Shown here: positions 16,298-24,398 of the stretch, one piece after another
Numbering within the stretch: position 1 is the first letter of the stretch
Layout of the letters: each line of letters begins with the position of its first letter
NCBI RefSeq assembly: GCF_015291645.1
Contig: NZ_CP030055.1
Span: 2,852,001 to 2,916,000, forward strand
Origin: Bradyrhizobium sp. CCBAU 53340
GTDB lineage: Bacteria > Pseudomonadota > Alphaproteobacteria > Rhizobiales > Xanthobacteraceae
Direction: 5' to 3'
DNA: 64,000 bases
Made by a program: the position numbers and the translations under genes
Notes under the pieces: model-generated
Seen by the model: only the letters and a program-made list of their open reading frames with translations
Told to the model about the DNA's origin: nothing
Databases searched by the model: none

Positions 16298-16702
16298 CTA
16301 TGCCTTCGCGAGAATCCGTAGCCGCGCGACGGCGTCTGCGACAGTGATGCCCGCGGCGTCGATCAGCTCGGCCTGCACGACCATGTCGCGCTCCGTCCGT
16401 TCAATCACTCGCGCCCGCGCAGTGATAATTCCCACTGCTGCAGGTTTCAGGAAGCGCGTGTCGAGACTCCTCGTGACCACGATCAGGCCAGGCGAGAGCT
16501 TTGCGAGGGCGCAAATCCCGGTTGCGGAGTCCAGCATCGCCGCCAGGAATCCGCCCTGAATGGTCCCATGCCTGTTGGTGAATGCGACCTGGGCCTGAAA
16601 GCGGATCAGCGCTTGCCCGCTCTCGTCAAAGCCAAGCCATTCGCGGCCGAGCAATCGAGCCCCGGGCGGAAGATTTGCCGTCGCGTCGCTCACATCGATC
16701 AC
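16298..16702 (-). CDS. PaaI-type hotdog-fold thioesterase
   Basis: A 134-residue single hotdog domain. The signature NRHGTIQGGFLAAMLDSATG near residues 44-63 is the helix-containing active-site region of PaaI/4HBT-II thioesterases, with the expected His, Gly and Asp residues. It should hydrolyse acyl-CoA, acting as a tetramer in the cytoplasm. Length is normal. Its 5' end faces the IS element, which begins 71 bp upstream, so insertion may have affected its promoter. Specific acyl substrate unknown. Confidence 0.85.
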   Translation of the reverse strand: MIDVSDATANLPPGARLLGREWLGFDESGQALIRFQAQVAFTNRHGTIQGGFLAAMLDSATGICALAKLSPGLIVVTRSLDTRFLKPAAVGIITARARVIERTERDMVVQAELIDAAGITVADAVARLRILAKA

Positions 16703-16773
16703 CCTGACTTTGAGCCCGGCTTTGCATCATTCGAATTTTCCGATGATGACACGATGCCCCTGTTTTGCCCGAC

Positions 16774-18459
16774 GAGGCTGGGCAAGAACGTTGGATCTCA
16801 GGAGTTGATGTAGGATTCGTCTTATGGCGAATCGCACATTCAAGACCGGAGAGAGCCGGGAGCAACCCAGTCTGCTTCCCGCTCGGATTGAGGACTATGT
16901 CGGGCCGGACAATCCGGTCCGGGCGATCGAGAGCTTCGTTCATGTCCTCGACCTTGCCAAACTCGGCTTTCGCCATGCGGGCCGCAAGGCTGAAGGGGCC
17001 GGCCAGCCGCCGTACGATCCGGCCGATCTGCTGAAGCTCTACCTTTACGGCTACATCAACCAAATCAGGTCGTCGCGTCGGTTAGAGCGGGAGGCCTGCC
17101 GCAATCTGGAACTAATCTGGCTTCTGAAGAATCTGAAGCCGGGTTATCGGACGATCGGCAACTTCCGCAAAGAGAACTGGGCGGCTCTGAAGGCGGCCAA
17201 CCGCAGCTTCGTGCTGCTGATGCGCGAGCTCGGTCTTGTCGGCGGCAGCGTTGTTGCGATTGACGGCTCGTTCTTCCATGGCAACGCCAGCAAGGCCAGC
17301 ATCTTTACGCGCAAGAGGCTTGCCGATCAGATCGCAAAGCTGGACCAGGAGATCGAGGCTTACGGCAAGTCTCTTGAGGACAATGATGCCGCGGAAGCCA
17401 AGAAGCCGGGCAAGGATGGGGCTGATGGCGGCGACGGAGATGGTGGCGACATCGGCGAGAAGGTTGCGGCGCTGATGACAAAGCGCTCGCGCGCCCAAGC
17501 CGATCTTGTTCGGTTGGAAGAGAATGACCAGACGCAGCTGTCCCTGACAGATCCGGATGCCCGGCTTCTGGTCAAGAGCGGCCAAGGGGTTGCAGGCTAC
17601 AATGTGCAGACCGCAGTCGACGACAAGCACAAGCTCATTGTCGCCAGCGAGGTGGTGAACGACAGCAGCGATGTCGGCCAGCTACATGCACTGGCCGTAG
17701 CGGCAAAGGAGTCCCTTGAGGTCAAGGCCCTGCAGGCGCTGGCAGATGAGGGCTATTACAGCAGTCGCGAACTGAAGGCCTGTGAGGACGATGGCATCAC
17801 GGCCTATGTTCCGGTGCCGGAGGGCAACGCCCGGCTCGAGAAGCAAGGCCGCTTCGCCCTCAAGGACTTCAACTATGATGGCGCATCCGACACCTACCGT
17901 TGTCCCGCCGGCCATCAGCTACATCCGATGAAGAGCAGGCAGAAGAACACCAGTGGCCGCATCGAGATCCGCTACGCGGCGCGCGGAGCGACCTGCAAGA
18001 CCTGCCCACTCAAGGTCTGTTGCCTCGCGTCGAACGCGACCAACCGGACGATCGGTCGCTGGGAGCATGAAGACGTTCTTGAACGTCACCGCGCGCGGAT
18101 GCAGGGCGCAGGCGAGCTGATGCGCCGTCGTTCGGGGATTGTCGAGCATCCGTTTGGCACGCTCAAATGCCGTGCCGGCTACCGTCATTTCCTGGTCCGC
18201 GGTTTCGACAAGGTCCGCGGCGAGTGGAGCCTGATGGCGCTCTGCTACAACTTCACACGCGTGCTCAACATCCTTGGGTTCGACGCGTTTCTGGCTGCGC
18301 TGGCAAAGACGCTCGCTCCTTGCCGATCCACCCTCGCAGCCCTGCTGAAGGGCATCCAGGTTGCTCTAGGGGCCTTCTGGGCCAATATACAGCCACGGCT
18401 AGCAATCGGCCGGTTCGCTCCGGCCTGAGGGCGCCAACGACCAATTCTTGCCCAGCCTC
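16774..18459 (+). mobile_element. IS1182-family insertion sequence, copy 1
   Basis: 1686 bp with perfect 15-bp terminal inverted repeats GAGGCTGGGCAAGAA / TTCTTGCCCAGCCTC, flanked by the 3-bp direct repeat GAC (16771-16773 and 18460-18462). It carries one transposase gene. Length and ends equal those of the copy at 48901-50586. The reconstructed empty site reads TGTTTTGCCC-GAC-GGGTCAAGC, a near-palindrome. Confidence 0.92.
16824..18428 (+). CDS. IS1182-family transposase
   Basis: A 534-residue DDE transposase. The N-terminal DUF772-like region (~15-105: LLPARIEDYVGPDNPVRAIESFV, then YDPADLLKLYLYGYINQIRSSRRLEREACRN) is followed by candidate catalytic acids in VVAIDGSFFHGNA, LADEGYYSSRELK and IVEHPFGTLK. 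A charged insertion (~185-225, Asp/Gly-rich) and a Cys-rich segment (CKTCPLKVCC) are family-typical. The gene is intact. The copy at 48932-50536 differs by very few residues (one Gly/Asp change noticed near residue 203), so transposition was recent. Confidence 0.95.
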   Translation: MANRTFKTGESREQPSLLPARIEDYVGPDNPVRAIESFVHVLDLAKLGFRHAGRKAEGAGQPPYDPADLLKLYLYGYINQIRSSRRLEREACRNLELIWLLKNLKPGYRTIGNFRKENWAALKAANRSFVLLMRELGLVGGSVVAIDGSFFHGNASKASIFTRKRLADQIAKLDQEIEAYGKSLEDNDAAEAKKPGKDGADGGDGDGGDIGEKVAALMTKRSRAQADLVRLEENDQTQLSLTDPDARLLVKSGQGVAGYNVQTAVDDKHKLIVASEVVNDSSDVGQLHALAVAAKESLEVKALQALADEGYYSSRELKACEDDGITAYVPVPEGNARLEKQGRFALKDFNYDGASDTYRCPAGHQLHPMKSRQKNTSGRIEIRYAARGATCKTCPLKVCCLASNATNRTIGRWEHEDVLERHRARMQGAGELMRRRSGIVEHPFGTLKCRAGYRHFLVRGFDKVRGEWSLMALCYNFTRVLNILGFDAFLAALAKTLAPCRSTLAALLKGIQVALGAFWANIQPRLAIGRFAPA

Positions 18460-18567
18460 GACGGGTCAAGCAAAATTCGAAAAAGACGAAGTTGCGAAAA
18501 TGCAGGAGCTGCCAGTCGCCCGGCTACTGTGCATGGGGTTGTTTTCGAGTTTTTGTCGCGGCCGGGC

Positions 18568-19287
18568 TCAGCCCTTCGGCCCGCGCAGCTGCGCCGTCAG
18601 CTTGTCCATCGCCTCCGCGACGTCGCGCCATTGCGACAGCCAGCTGCGTGGAAAGCGGAAGGTGAGGTCGGCGGCGCCGACGCGGCGCTCGGACAGGCAC
18701 ATGCCGGGCGTCGATGCATCGCGCGTGCAGCGCGCCGTCAGCACAGGCGAGCTTGCGGAATACAGATCCTCGCTGCCATAGGGCGTGTCGCTGCGGAACG
18801 GGCGCATCGTCAGTCCGTCCTCCGTGGTCGTGGCTGACAGCTCGAGATAGCGCGGATAGATCGTCGTCGTTCGCTGCTCCGGCGAGAGCGCATCGTGATG
18901 CGCCGCGATCGACAGGAAGATGCGGTCGATCGGCTGCATGGCCGTGTCGACGGTGTCGGCGGTCACGTGCCGCGGTCCATTCGGTGCTTGCAGCGACGGA
19001 TAGAGGAAATCGAGATCGATGCGCTCCTGCGGCCCGGAGTGCCGCTGGATCTTCATCCGGATCGCGGAGATCGGCAGGTTGAACAGCGTGCCGCCGACGC
19101 TCACCGGCAGCTTGTCCGGCGCCTCCGCGCCGCCCGTGCTCCAGGTCGGCCACAGCAGATAGGCAACCAGCGCGATCGCGCTCGCCGCGAACACGCCGGT
19201 GAGGGCGAGCGGGATGAGATGCGCCCGGGCGCGCGACCTTGCGCTTGTCCTGGAAGGTCGAGGGGAGATTGCCGAAAACACCGTCAT
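18568..19287 (-). CDS. single-pass membrane protein of unknown function
   Basis: A 239-residue protein with a basic cytoplasmic N-terminus (PRPSRTSARSRARAH), one transmembrane helix near residues 25-47 (IPLALTGVFAASAIALVAYLLWP) and a soluble, probably periplasmic, C-terminal domain with a pair of cysteines (ARCTRDASTPGMC). ATG 19287 is preferred; a TTG at 19299 is also in frame. I do not recognise a family. It is divergent from the DUF6949 gene; a CtrA-type box lies between them. Confidence 0.75.
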   Translation of the reverse strand: MTVFSAISPRPSRTSARSRARAHLIPLALTGVFAASAIALVAYLLWPTWSTGGAEAPDKLPVSVGGTLFNLPISAIRMKIQRHSGPQERIDLDFLYPSLQAPNGPRHVTADTVDTAMQPIDRIFLSIAAHHDALSPEQRTTTIYPRYLELSATTTEDGLTMRPFRSDTPYGSEDLYSASSPVLTARCTRDASTPGMCLSERRVGAADLTFRFPRSWLSQWRDVAEAMDKLTAQLRGPKG

Positions 19288-19422
19288 GACGTCGCGCAAA
19301 TGGACCGGAAGTCGGCCGGTGGCCGACGAATCACCGGCGAATATGCCACGCGGCGGCGATTTCGCGGAAGGTTCCCGGCTGCTGGGAACGGGAGGGGGCC
19401 CTGCGCGGAGCGGGCGGCGCCG

Positions 19423-19438
19423 TTAACCTTCGCTTAAG
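19423..19438 (+). promoter_or_regulatory. CtrA-type box upstream of the DUF6949-like gene
   Basis: TTAA (19423-19426), a 7-bp spacer, then TTAAG (19434-19438) matches the CtrA consensus TTAA-N7-TTAAC except for the last base. It lies 72 bp upstream of the likely start at 19510, in a divergent intergenic region. Confidence 0.45.
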
Positions 19439-19509
19439 GATAATGTAGCGTTAACCGGCACTATTTGTCACAGGAAGCCACTCGTGTTGCGTATGGGCGG
19501 ACCGTTCCG

Positions 19510-19839
19510 ATGACACCCGAAGCTCTCAATACTCTCTTCTCGATCTGCATCGGTTTTGCGCTCGCGGGCGCCCTCGCCAATGGCTACCAGGCGCTGTCGC
19601 AGAGGCCGGCCGGATTCGGCCTGTTGCAGGAGGGCGTGGCCCCCAGGACGTTTGCGGCGGTGCCGTTCCTGGTGTTTGCGGCCCCCTTCATCATCATGCG
19701 CAACACGCTGCGGGGCATGCGGCTGGAAAGCCGCCGCGTGGAGTTCGTGATGATGGCGACCATCATTGCCGGCTTCTGGAGCATGATGAGCGGCACCTTC
19801 TTCCTGATGACGCTGCGCGCGACCGGCGTGCTGGGCTGA
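19510..19839 (+). CDS. DUF6949-like small membrane protein
   Basis: A 109-residue membrane protein with three hydrophobic helices: FSICIGFALAGALANGYQAL, FAAVPFLVFAAPFIIM, and VMMATIIAGFWSMMSGTFFLMTL, separated by short loops with charged residues (RNTLRGMRLESRRVE). It matches my memory of a conserved Bradyrhizobium family, DUF6949. The ATG at 19510 follows GGGCGGA; an upstream TTG at 19465 is in frame. A CtrA-type box upstream suggests cell-cycle control. Function unknown. Confidence 0.75.
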   Translation: MTPEALNTLFSICIGFALAGALANGYQALSQRPAGFGLLQEGVAPRTFAAVPFLVFAAPFIIMRNTLRGMRLESRRVEFVMMATIIAGFWSMMSGTFFLMTLRATGVLG

Positions 19840-19917
19840 CGCCTTGCCGGGCTGCGCGGGCGGCCCTTTGCCTCCGCGCCGTCGTTTCGCTATGGCTTAG
19901 GGCGACAGGAGACCTCT

Positions 19918-20448
19918 ATGGCGATCTACGAGCTCGACGGGCAGGCGCCCGATCTTCCCGCTGACGGCAATTACTTCATTGCGGAGACTGCGACCGTGAT
20001 CGGCCGCGTGCGCCTGAAGCCGGGCGCCAGCGTCTGGTTCGGCGCAGTGCTGCGCGGCGACAATGAGTGGATCGAGATCGGCGAGGGCGCCAACGTGCAG
20101 GACGGCTCGACCTGCCATACCGATCTCGGTTTCCCGCTCGTGATCGGAAAGAATTGCACCGTCGGCCACAACGTCATCCTGCACGGCTGCACCATCGAGG
20201 AGGGTGCGCTGATCGGCATGGGCTCGATCGTGATGAACGGTGCGAAGATCGGACGCAACAGCATCGTCGGCGCCGGCTCGGTCATCACCGAGGGCAAGGA
20301 GTTTCCCGAACGCTCGCTGATCATCGGCTCGCCCGCACGAGTGATCCGCACTCTCGACGATGCCCAGGTCCAGAGGATGGGAAGCGCCGCGAAGTTCTAT
20401 GTCGCCAACGGCCCGCGCTTCAAGAAGGGCCTGAAGCGGATCGGCTGA
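19918..20448 (+). CDS. gamma-class carbonic anhydrase-like protein
   Basis: A 176-residue left-handed beta-helix protein of the gamma-CA/YrdA group. The three metal-binding His candidates are H67 (TCHTD), H84 (GHNV) and H89 (LHG), with hexapeptide repeats through most of the length and a C-terminal helix. It forms trimers; members are Zn or Fe carbonic anhydrases or non-catalytic structural proteins. The start at ATG 19918 has GGAGA upstream. The gene stands 78 bp after the DUF6949-like gene and may be co-transcribed. Confidence 0.9.
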   Translation: MAIYELDGQAPDLPADGNYFIAETATVIGRVRLKPGASVWFGAVLRGDNEWIEIGEGANVQDGSTCHTDLGFPLVIGKNCTVGHNVILHGCTIEEGALIGMGSIVMNGAKIGRNSIVGAGSVITEGKEFPERSLIIGSPARVIRTLDDAQVQRMGSAAKFYVANGPRFKKGLKRIG

Positions 20449-20562
20449 CGTCCTCGACGCAGCACGCGGGTTCCATACCGTAAGAATACCGGATGGTACT
20501 TTAATCCTCCGCTAGCGCAATTGTGGCTATCGTGGACCGTTTCAACCAGTGGGAGCGGCGCC

Positions 20563-22260
20563 ATGGACGCTGCAGTGGGAACCGGCCTCGCTTCCGGAAC
20601 CAGGTTTTTAAAGAAATTTGTCCGGTTTGCGCGCGGCGTCGACACTCTGAGCGTTGCGGAGAAGGTGTACAGCATCGCGGGCTTCCTCGCGATCGTCACC
20701 ATCTTCCTGCTCGTGATGTCGATCCAGACGGTACGATTGCAGACGACCTATCGCCACATGCATGTGACCTCCGCAGAGGCCGAGATCGGCATCGGCCGCA
20801 TCAACGCGCTGATCTACGCCATTGTGATGGAATCGCGCGGCATCTACATGTCCGCCGATCGTGGTGCGGCGAAACCGTTCGCCGACGCACTGGTGCGACG
20901 CAACAGCGAGCTTGCGGAGACCGTGAAGAGCATGGAGCGGACCGTCGATGGCGACGAGGCCGAACTATTCTCCACTTTCCAGCAGCGCATCGCTCAGTTC
21001 ATTGATTTCCGCCAGGAGCTGGTGCGGCGCGGACTCGAGATCAGTCCCGCCGCAGCCCGCGAGTGGGGCGACAATGATGCCAACCGAACCCTGCGCAGCA
21101 AGCTCAACAGCGACCTCGAGGCACTCGAACGCATTTATGGCGAGCGCGCCCGCCGGGCGGATGAACTCGCCGACGAGAACCGCTACGCCGCCGCGTATCT
21201 GTTCATGCTCGGCCTGGCGGCTCTGCTTCTGGCGGGGCTGAACGTCGTCGTGATGCGCGGCTCGGTGGTCGGCGCGCTGGCCGACATCACGCAGGCGACC
21301 GACCGGATCGCGCAAGGCGACGTCAAGAGCGAGGTGCCGCATCTGAGCCGCCATGACGAGATCGGGCGTCTTGCACGCGCCGTCCAGAACTTCCGTGACG
21401 CCATAGCGCGCATCTTCGAGCTCGAAGAGCTCGAGCTCGGCACTGCGCAGGCGCGCGATGCGGCGATGACCGAGCGCGACAAGTTCAACGACAAATACCA
21501 GGCCAAGAAGTGGCAGCTCTCGGCCGCGATCAACAGCATGCCGCAGGGCCTGATCATGCTCGACGGCAAGGCCGAGGTGGTCGCCATGAACGCCAATTAC
21601 CGCAAGATCTACAATCTGCCCGAGACGATCCAGGCGGGCTCGACGCTCGAGGAGATCCTCCAGCACCGGGTCAAGAGCGGATTGTTCAGCGGCGACGCCA
21701 CGAAATATGTTGGGGCTGTTCTCGAACGCATCGCCAAGCGTGAGCCGACGGCCTATGAGATCAACTTGAATGACGGCCGCACCATCAAGATCTACGAAAG
21801 GCCAATGGACGGCGGCGGCTGGGTATCGGTGCAGGAGGACGTGACCGAACAACGTCAGCGCGAGCGCATGCTGGAGCGGATGGAGCGCTTCCTCGCCACC
21901 ATCATCGAGAACGTGACCGAAGGCATCATCGCCAAGGATGCGCGCAATTTGCGCTATCTGTTCATCAACAAGGCTGCCGAAAAGCAGATTGGCATGTCGC
22001 GCGGCGACATCGTCGGCAAGACAGCGCGTGAGCTGTTTTCCACGGAAACCGCCGATCTGATCGAGCAGCGCGACAAGCAGCTGCTAGCCCAGCAGCAGCA
22101 ACTCGAGCCGATTACGGATACGATCAACAACCCGATCCGCGGTCTGCGCCGGGTGTCATGGCGGCGCCTCCAAATCGGCGGAACCGGAGAGGACTCGCAT
22201 ATCTTCGTGACCATGGTCCAGGATCTCGGCAAGGACAAGGAGATCGGCGCCGCCGCGTAG
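20563..22260 (+). CDS. HAMP/PAS sensor protein without output domain
   Basis: 565 residues. An N-terminal transmembrane helix (~38-58, IAGFLAIVTIFLLVMSI), a helical periplasmic domain, and a second transmembrane helix (~205-225, YLFMLGLAALLLAGLNVVVM) precede a HAMP domain (~225-285), a coiled coil, and two PAS domains (~310-430 and ~440-555), the first starting AINSMPQGLIMLDG and ending WVSVQEDVTEQRQRERM. There is no histidine kinase, GGDEF, EAL or chemotaxis domain after the second PAS. The ATG at 20563 has GGGAGC upstream. The layout matches membrane sensors that normally end in an output domain; perhaps it partners with another protein. Confidence 0.8.
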   Translation: MDAAVGTGLASGTRFLKKFVRFARGVDTLSVAEKVYSIAGFLAIVTIFLLVMSIQTVRLQTTYRHMHVTSAEAEIGIGRINALIYAIVMESRGIYMSADRGAAKPFADALVRRNSELAETVKSMERTVDGDEAELFSTFQQRIAQFIDFRQELVRRGLEISPAAAREWGDNDANRTLRSKLNSDLEALERIYGERARRADELADENRYAAAYLFMLGLAALLLAGLNVVVMRGSVVGALADITQATDRIAQGDVKSEVPHLSRHDEIGRLARAVQNFRDAIARIFELEELELGTAQARDAAMTERDKFNDKYQAKKWQLSAAINSMPQGLIMLDGKAEVVAMNANYRKIYNLPETIQAGSTLEEILQHRVKSGLFSGDATKYVGAVLERIAKREPTAYEINLNDGRTIKIYERPMDGGGWVSVQEDVTEQRQRERMLERMERFLATIIENVTEGIIAKDARNLRYLFINKAAEKQIGMSRGDIVGKTARELFSTETADLIEQRDKQLLAQQQQLEPITDTINNPIRGLRRVSWRRLQIGGTGEDSHIFVTMVQDLGKDKEIGAAA

Positions 22261-22288
22261 CGGCTGGCGCGGGCCAGGCGGGGGAGCG

Positions 22289-22453
22289 TCAGTTTCCCTC
22301 GGATTCGCGCTCGTCGATCGCGCCCGCGACTTTCTCGTGGCCAGCTGCCCACAGGGCGTGCTCGTCACTGCCGTCTGAGTAAGGATTGGCTTCAGCCGGA
22401 ATGTTCTCGCGCGCCGCGCGTTCGCCCTCTGCGAAGGGATCGCGATCCATCAT
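22289..22453 (-). CDS. 54-residue Rmf/CrpP-like protein
   Basis: A very short gene. The order (D/E)PFAEGERAAREN, then NPYSDGSDEHALWAAGHEK, fits the ribosome modulation factor/CrpP-like pattern (G..A......NPY.....H..W..G). Its ATG overlaps the TGA of the upstream gene (ATGA), so translation is probably coupled. Rmf proteins bind ribosomes in stationary phase; CrpP-like proteins vary, so the function here is only suggested. Confidence 0.6.
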   Translation of the reverse strand: MMDRDPFAEGERAARENIPAEANPYSDGSDEHALWAAGHEKVAGAIDERESEGN

Positions 22454-22680
22454 CGTGATCTTGCCTTTCTGGTTCTGGAGCGCGCCGCAGCCTTGTCCGT
22501 CATGTCGTCAAGCCGCGCGCTCTTGCGCAAGGCGTCCCTGAGGTCGATGGGAATGCCGTGCTTCTTCAGAAGGTCGGCGAAGGCCTCATCTGCGAGCTCT
22601 TGAAACGTCGCCATCCGGTCGCGCCCCAATTGCTTCAGCTTGTCGAACGTATCCTCGTCGAACGCGATCAGTTTGCGCAT
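22450..22680 (-). CDS. small basic protein, possible ribbon-helix-helix fold
   Basis: A 76-residue protein starting at ATG 22680 behind AGAAAGG. The N-terminus MRKLIAFDEDTFDKLKQLGRDRMATFQELADEAFADLLKKHG has the strand-helix-helix pattern of ribbon-helix-helix DNA-binding proteins, and the tail is a run of Arg/Lys/Ala/Ser. It is the first gene of a translationally coupled pair with the Rmf-like gene. I cannot identify a toxin partner; the second gene does not look like one. Confidence 0.6.
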   Translation of the reverse strand: MRKLIAFDEDTFDKLKQLGRDRMATFQELADEAFADLLKKHGIPIDLRDALRKSARLDDMTDKAAARSRTRKARSR

Positions 22681-22775
22681 GATCGTGCTTGCCTTTCTGT
22701 TTCAAGCTGATGTGAGGGGATTTGTTCCGGAACCTGTCTTTGCTGCAACCGTTGATGGAGCGAGGAGAATTTCCG

Positions 22776-23084
22776 ATGAGCAAATTGTCCGCAAGCGCTT
22801 CGATCAGGACGTTGATCGTCGTCTTCGGCCTTGCCGCGATGCCGGCGATGTCCTTCGCGCAAGGCGCCGGCGGGTCGAGCGGATCAACTGGCGGCGTTAC
22901 CAATGCACCGGCGCCGCCACCCGGCACCAACAGCCTTGGCACGGCGCAATCCTCCGGCGCCAACACGGCGCCCGGCGTCACCACCGGCGCAGCCTCCGGT
23001 ACCAATCCCGACGCTGATGCGACGGTGAGCGCCGAGAATCGGTTGCTCGACAAGAAGATGAAGAGCATCTGTCGCGGCTGCTGA
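22776..23084 (+). CDS. small secreted Gly/Ser/Thr-rich protein
   Basis: A 102-residue exported protein. The signal peptide is RTLIVVFGLAAMPAMSFAQG with cleavage likely after AFA or SFA. The mature part is low-complexity (Gly, Ser, Thr, Ala, Pro) and ends in a charged helix and CRGC. ATG 22776 has GCGAGGAGAA upstream; a longer frame begins at 22722. No domain recognised; probably periplasmic. Confidence 0.65.
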   Translation: MSKLSASASIRTLIVVFGLAAMPAMSFAQGAGGSSGSTGGVTNAPAPPPGTNSLGTAQSSGANTAPGVTTGAASGTNPDADATVSAENRLLDKKMKSICRGC

Positions 23085-23186
23085 GGCTCGCGTGGAAGTG
23101 AGCCCGTCCGCCTATCATCAAGGCGCGAGTGACATTAGCTTGGCCTCGTTTTGAAGCTTGGAGCGTTTCCACGCGGGGGATGAGTG

Positions 23187-23471
23187 ATGTTACGCAAGAA
23201 GGTGATGGCTGCATTGGCCGTCGCGGCAGTCGGTCTCGCAGCGCCCCAGGCGGCGCAGGCGCGGGGTGGTTTCTGGCCGGGCGTCGCAATCGGCGCCGGT
23301 ATCGCAGGCGCCGGTTATTACGGCCCGTATGGCTATGGCTATCCTTACTACGGCGCTCCCTATTATTACGGCCTCGGCTATGAGGATTACGGCGCGCAGT
23401 GCTACCCCGCGCGGCAGCGCGTGATGACGCAATGGGGCTGGCGCGTTCGCCGCGTTCAGGTCTGCGAATAG
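23187..23471 (+). CDS. secreted Gly/Tyr-rich protein
   Basis: A 94-residue exported protein. The signal (RKKVMAALAVAAVGLAAPQAAQA) is followed by GGFWPGVAIGAGIAGAGYYGPYGYGYPYYGAPYYYGLGYEDYG and a small C-terminal domain with two cysteines and WGWRVRRVQVCE. Such Gly/Tyr-rich short proteins are common in rhizobia; function unknown. ATG 23187 is preferred over the in-frame GTG at 23184. Confidence 0.75.
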   Translation: MLRKKVMAALAVAAVGLAAPQAAQARGGFWPGVAIGAGIAGAGYYGPYGYGYPYYGAPYYYGLGYEDYGAQCYPARQRVMTQWGWRVRRVQVCE

Positions 23472-23521
23472 GGGCTGCGACTGGCGCGGGTGCCCGGCTG
23501 AGGCACCCGAATACCGCGGGG

Positions 23522-23564
23522 CCAAAAAACAAGGCCGTTGACGCAGTATACCGTCAACGACCTT
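23522..23564 (-). terminator. strong rho-independent terminator, minus strand
   Basis: On the minus strand AAGGTCGTTGACG and CGTCAACGGCCTT form a 13-bp stem with one G-U pair and an 8-nt loop (23531-23564), followed directly by G and TTTTTT (23524-23529). It would end transcripts coming from the gene at 23690-24181, or a small RNA starting between the two. Confidence 0.75.
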
Positions 23565-23637
23565 GCCAGCCCCGGACATTGAAATCGGCTCACGCCATCC
23601 GGTATGCGCGAACATCGCGCGGAATCACACGGACGAA

Positions 23638-23653
23638 TGTGATCCATTTCACA
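23638..23653. promoter_or_regulatory. CRP/FNR-type palindrome
   Basis: TGTGA (23638-23642), 6 bp, TCACA (23649-23653) is a perfect match to the CRP-type consensus TGTGA-N6-TCACA. It lies in a convergent intergenic region, 74 bp upstream of the minus-strand terminator stem, with no annotated gene to control. Confidence 0.4.
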
Positions 23654-23689
23654 AGTGACGAAAATAAAAGGGTATGACGCGGGATCTAA

Positions 23690-24181
23690 TCAGCCCCGAG
23701 AGCGTTTGGCGGCGCTGGCGTGCCGGTGGCGCGCGGGTTTCCTCGGAGTAACCGAGGGCGTGTCGGCCTCGTTAGCCCGGACGCTGGCAAAAGACTGCCG
23801 CAACCCGTCGATGGATTCGTTCAGATTGGCGACCTGCTCCGACAGGCGCTTGGTGTCGGCCTGCTGCGAGGCGAGCAGCTTCTTCATGGTCAAAAGCTGA
23901 TCCTGCACGACCTGGAGCTGGTCGATCGATTCCTGCTGGGTCGCCTCCAGCCCCTTGGTCTTCTCGACGAGCTGCTCGGAGGCCTGTGCGGCCCGCGCCT
24001 GAAGCTGCCGCGACACCACAACCCGGTCGGTCTCCGGCGTGGCGCCGGTATAGGCGCGCCAGATCGCGATCGAGGTGACCCCGGCAATCAGCAGCAGCAG
24101 CGCCGCCGCCGTCAGCGCGATCGGCTGGGCACCGAGACGAAGGAGGGAATTGGACGATGTGTCCTCTGCGAGATCGATCAT
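23690..24181 (-). CDS. membrane-anchored coiled-coil protein
   Basis: A 163-residue protein. After a short N-terminal segment (IDLAEDTSSNSLLRLGAQ) a transmembrane helix covers ~22-42 (IALTAAALLLLIAGVTSIAIW), then a long coiled coil (~60-130, SRQLQARAAQASEQLVEKTKGLEATQQ, and onward) and a basic tail (RKPARHRHASAAKRSRG). ATG 24181 is preferred over an upstream frame start at 24232. The coiled coil suggests oligomerisation on the periplasmic or cytoplasmic side; no family recognised. Confidence 0.7.
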   Translation of the reverse strand: MIDLAEDTSSNSLLRLGAQPIALTAAALLLLIAGVTSIAIWRAYTGATPETDRVVVSRQLQARAAQASEQLVEKTKGLEATQQESIDQLQVVQDQLLTMKKLLASQQADTKRLSEQVANLNESIDGLRQSFASVRANEADTPSVTPRKPARHRHASAAKRSRG

Positions 24182-24354
24182 CGCTGACAAAATCCAAATT
24201 GAATCTTGGTGAGTGGCGAAGAGCGGCAGCACTAGAGCGCAGTACGAGGCGGCCGGGACGTCCCGAAAGCGCTACAGTTCGGCAACAAATGGGACCAAAA
24301 AGAGGCTGACGGCCAAGAAAAGGGGCATCAGCCGGGCATCGAGATCCGGCGATA

Positions 24355-24370
24355 CCCGTAGAAATACGGG
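24355..24370. other. short GAAA-loop hairpin
   Basis: CCCGTA-GAAA-TACGGG is a perfect 6-bp stem with a GNRA-type loop, 29 bp downstream of the racemase-family stop on the minus strand. It may help end or protect the operon transcript; there is no T run on the minus side. Confidence 0.4.
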
Positions 24371-24398
24371 CTTCGCTGACGGCCCAGGCTGGACGGGC

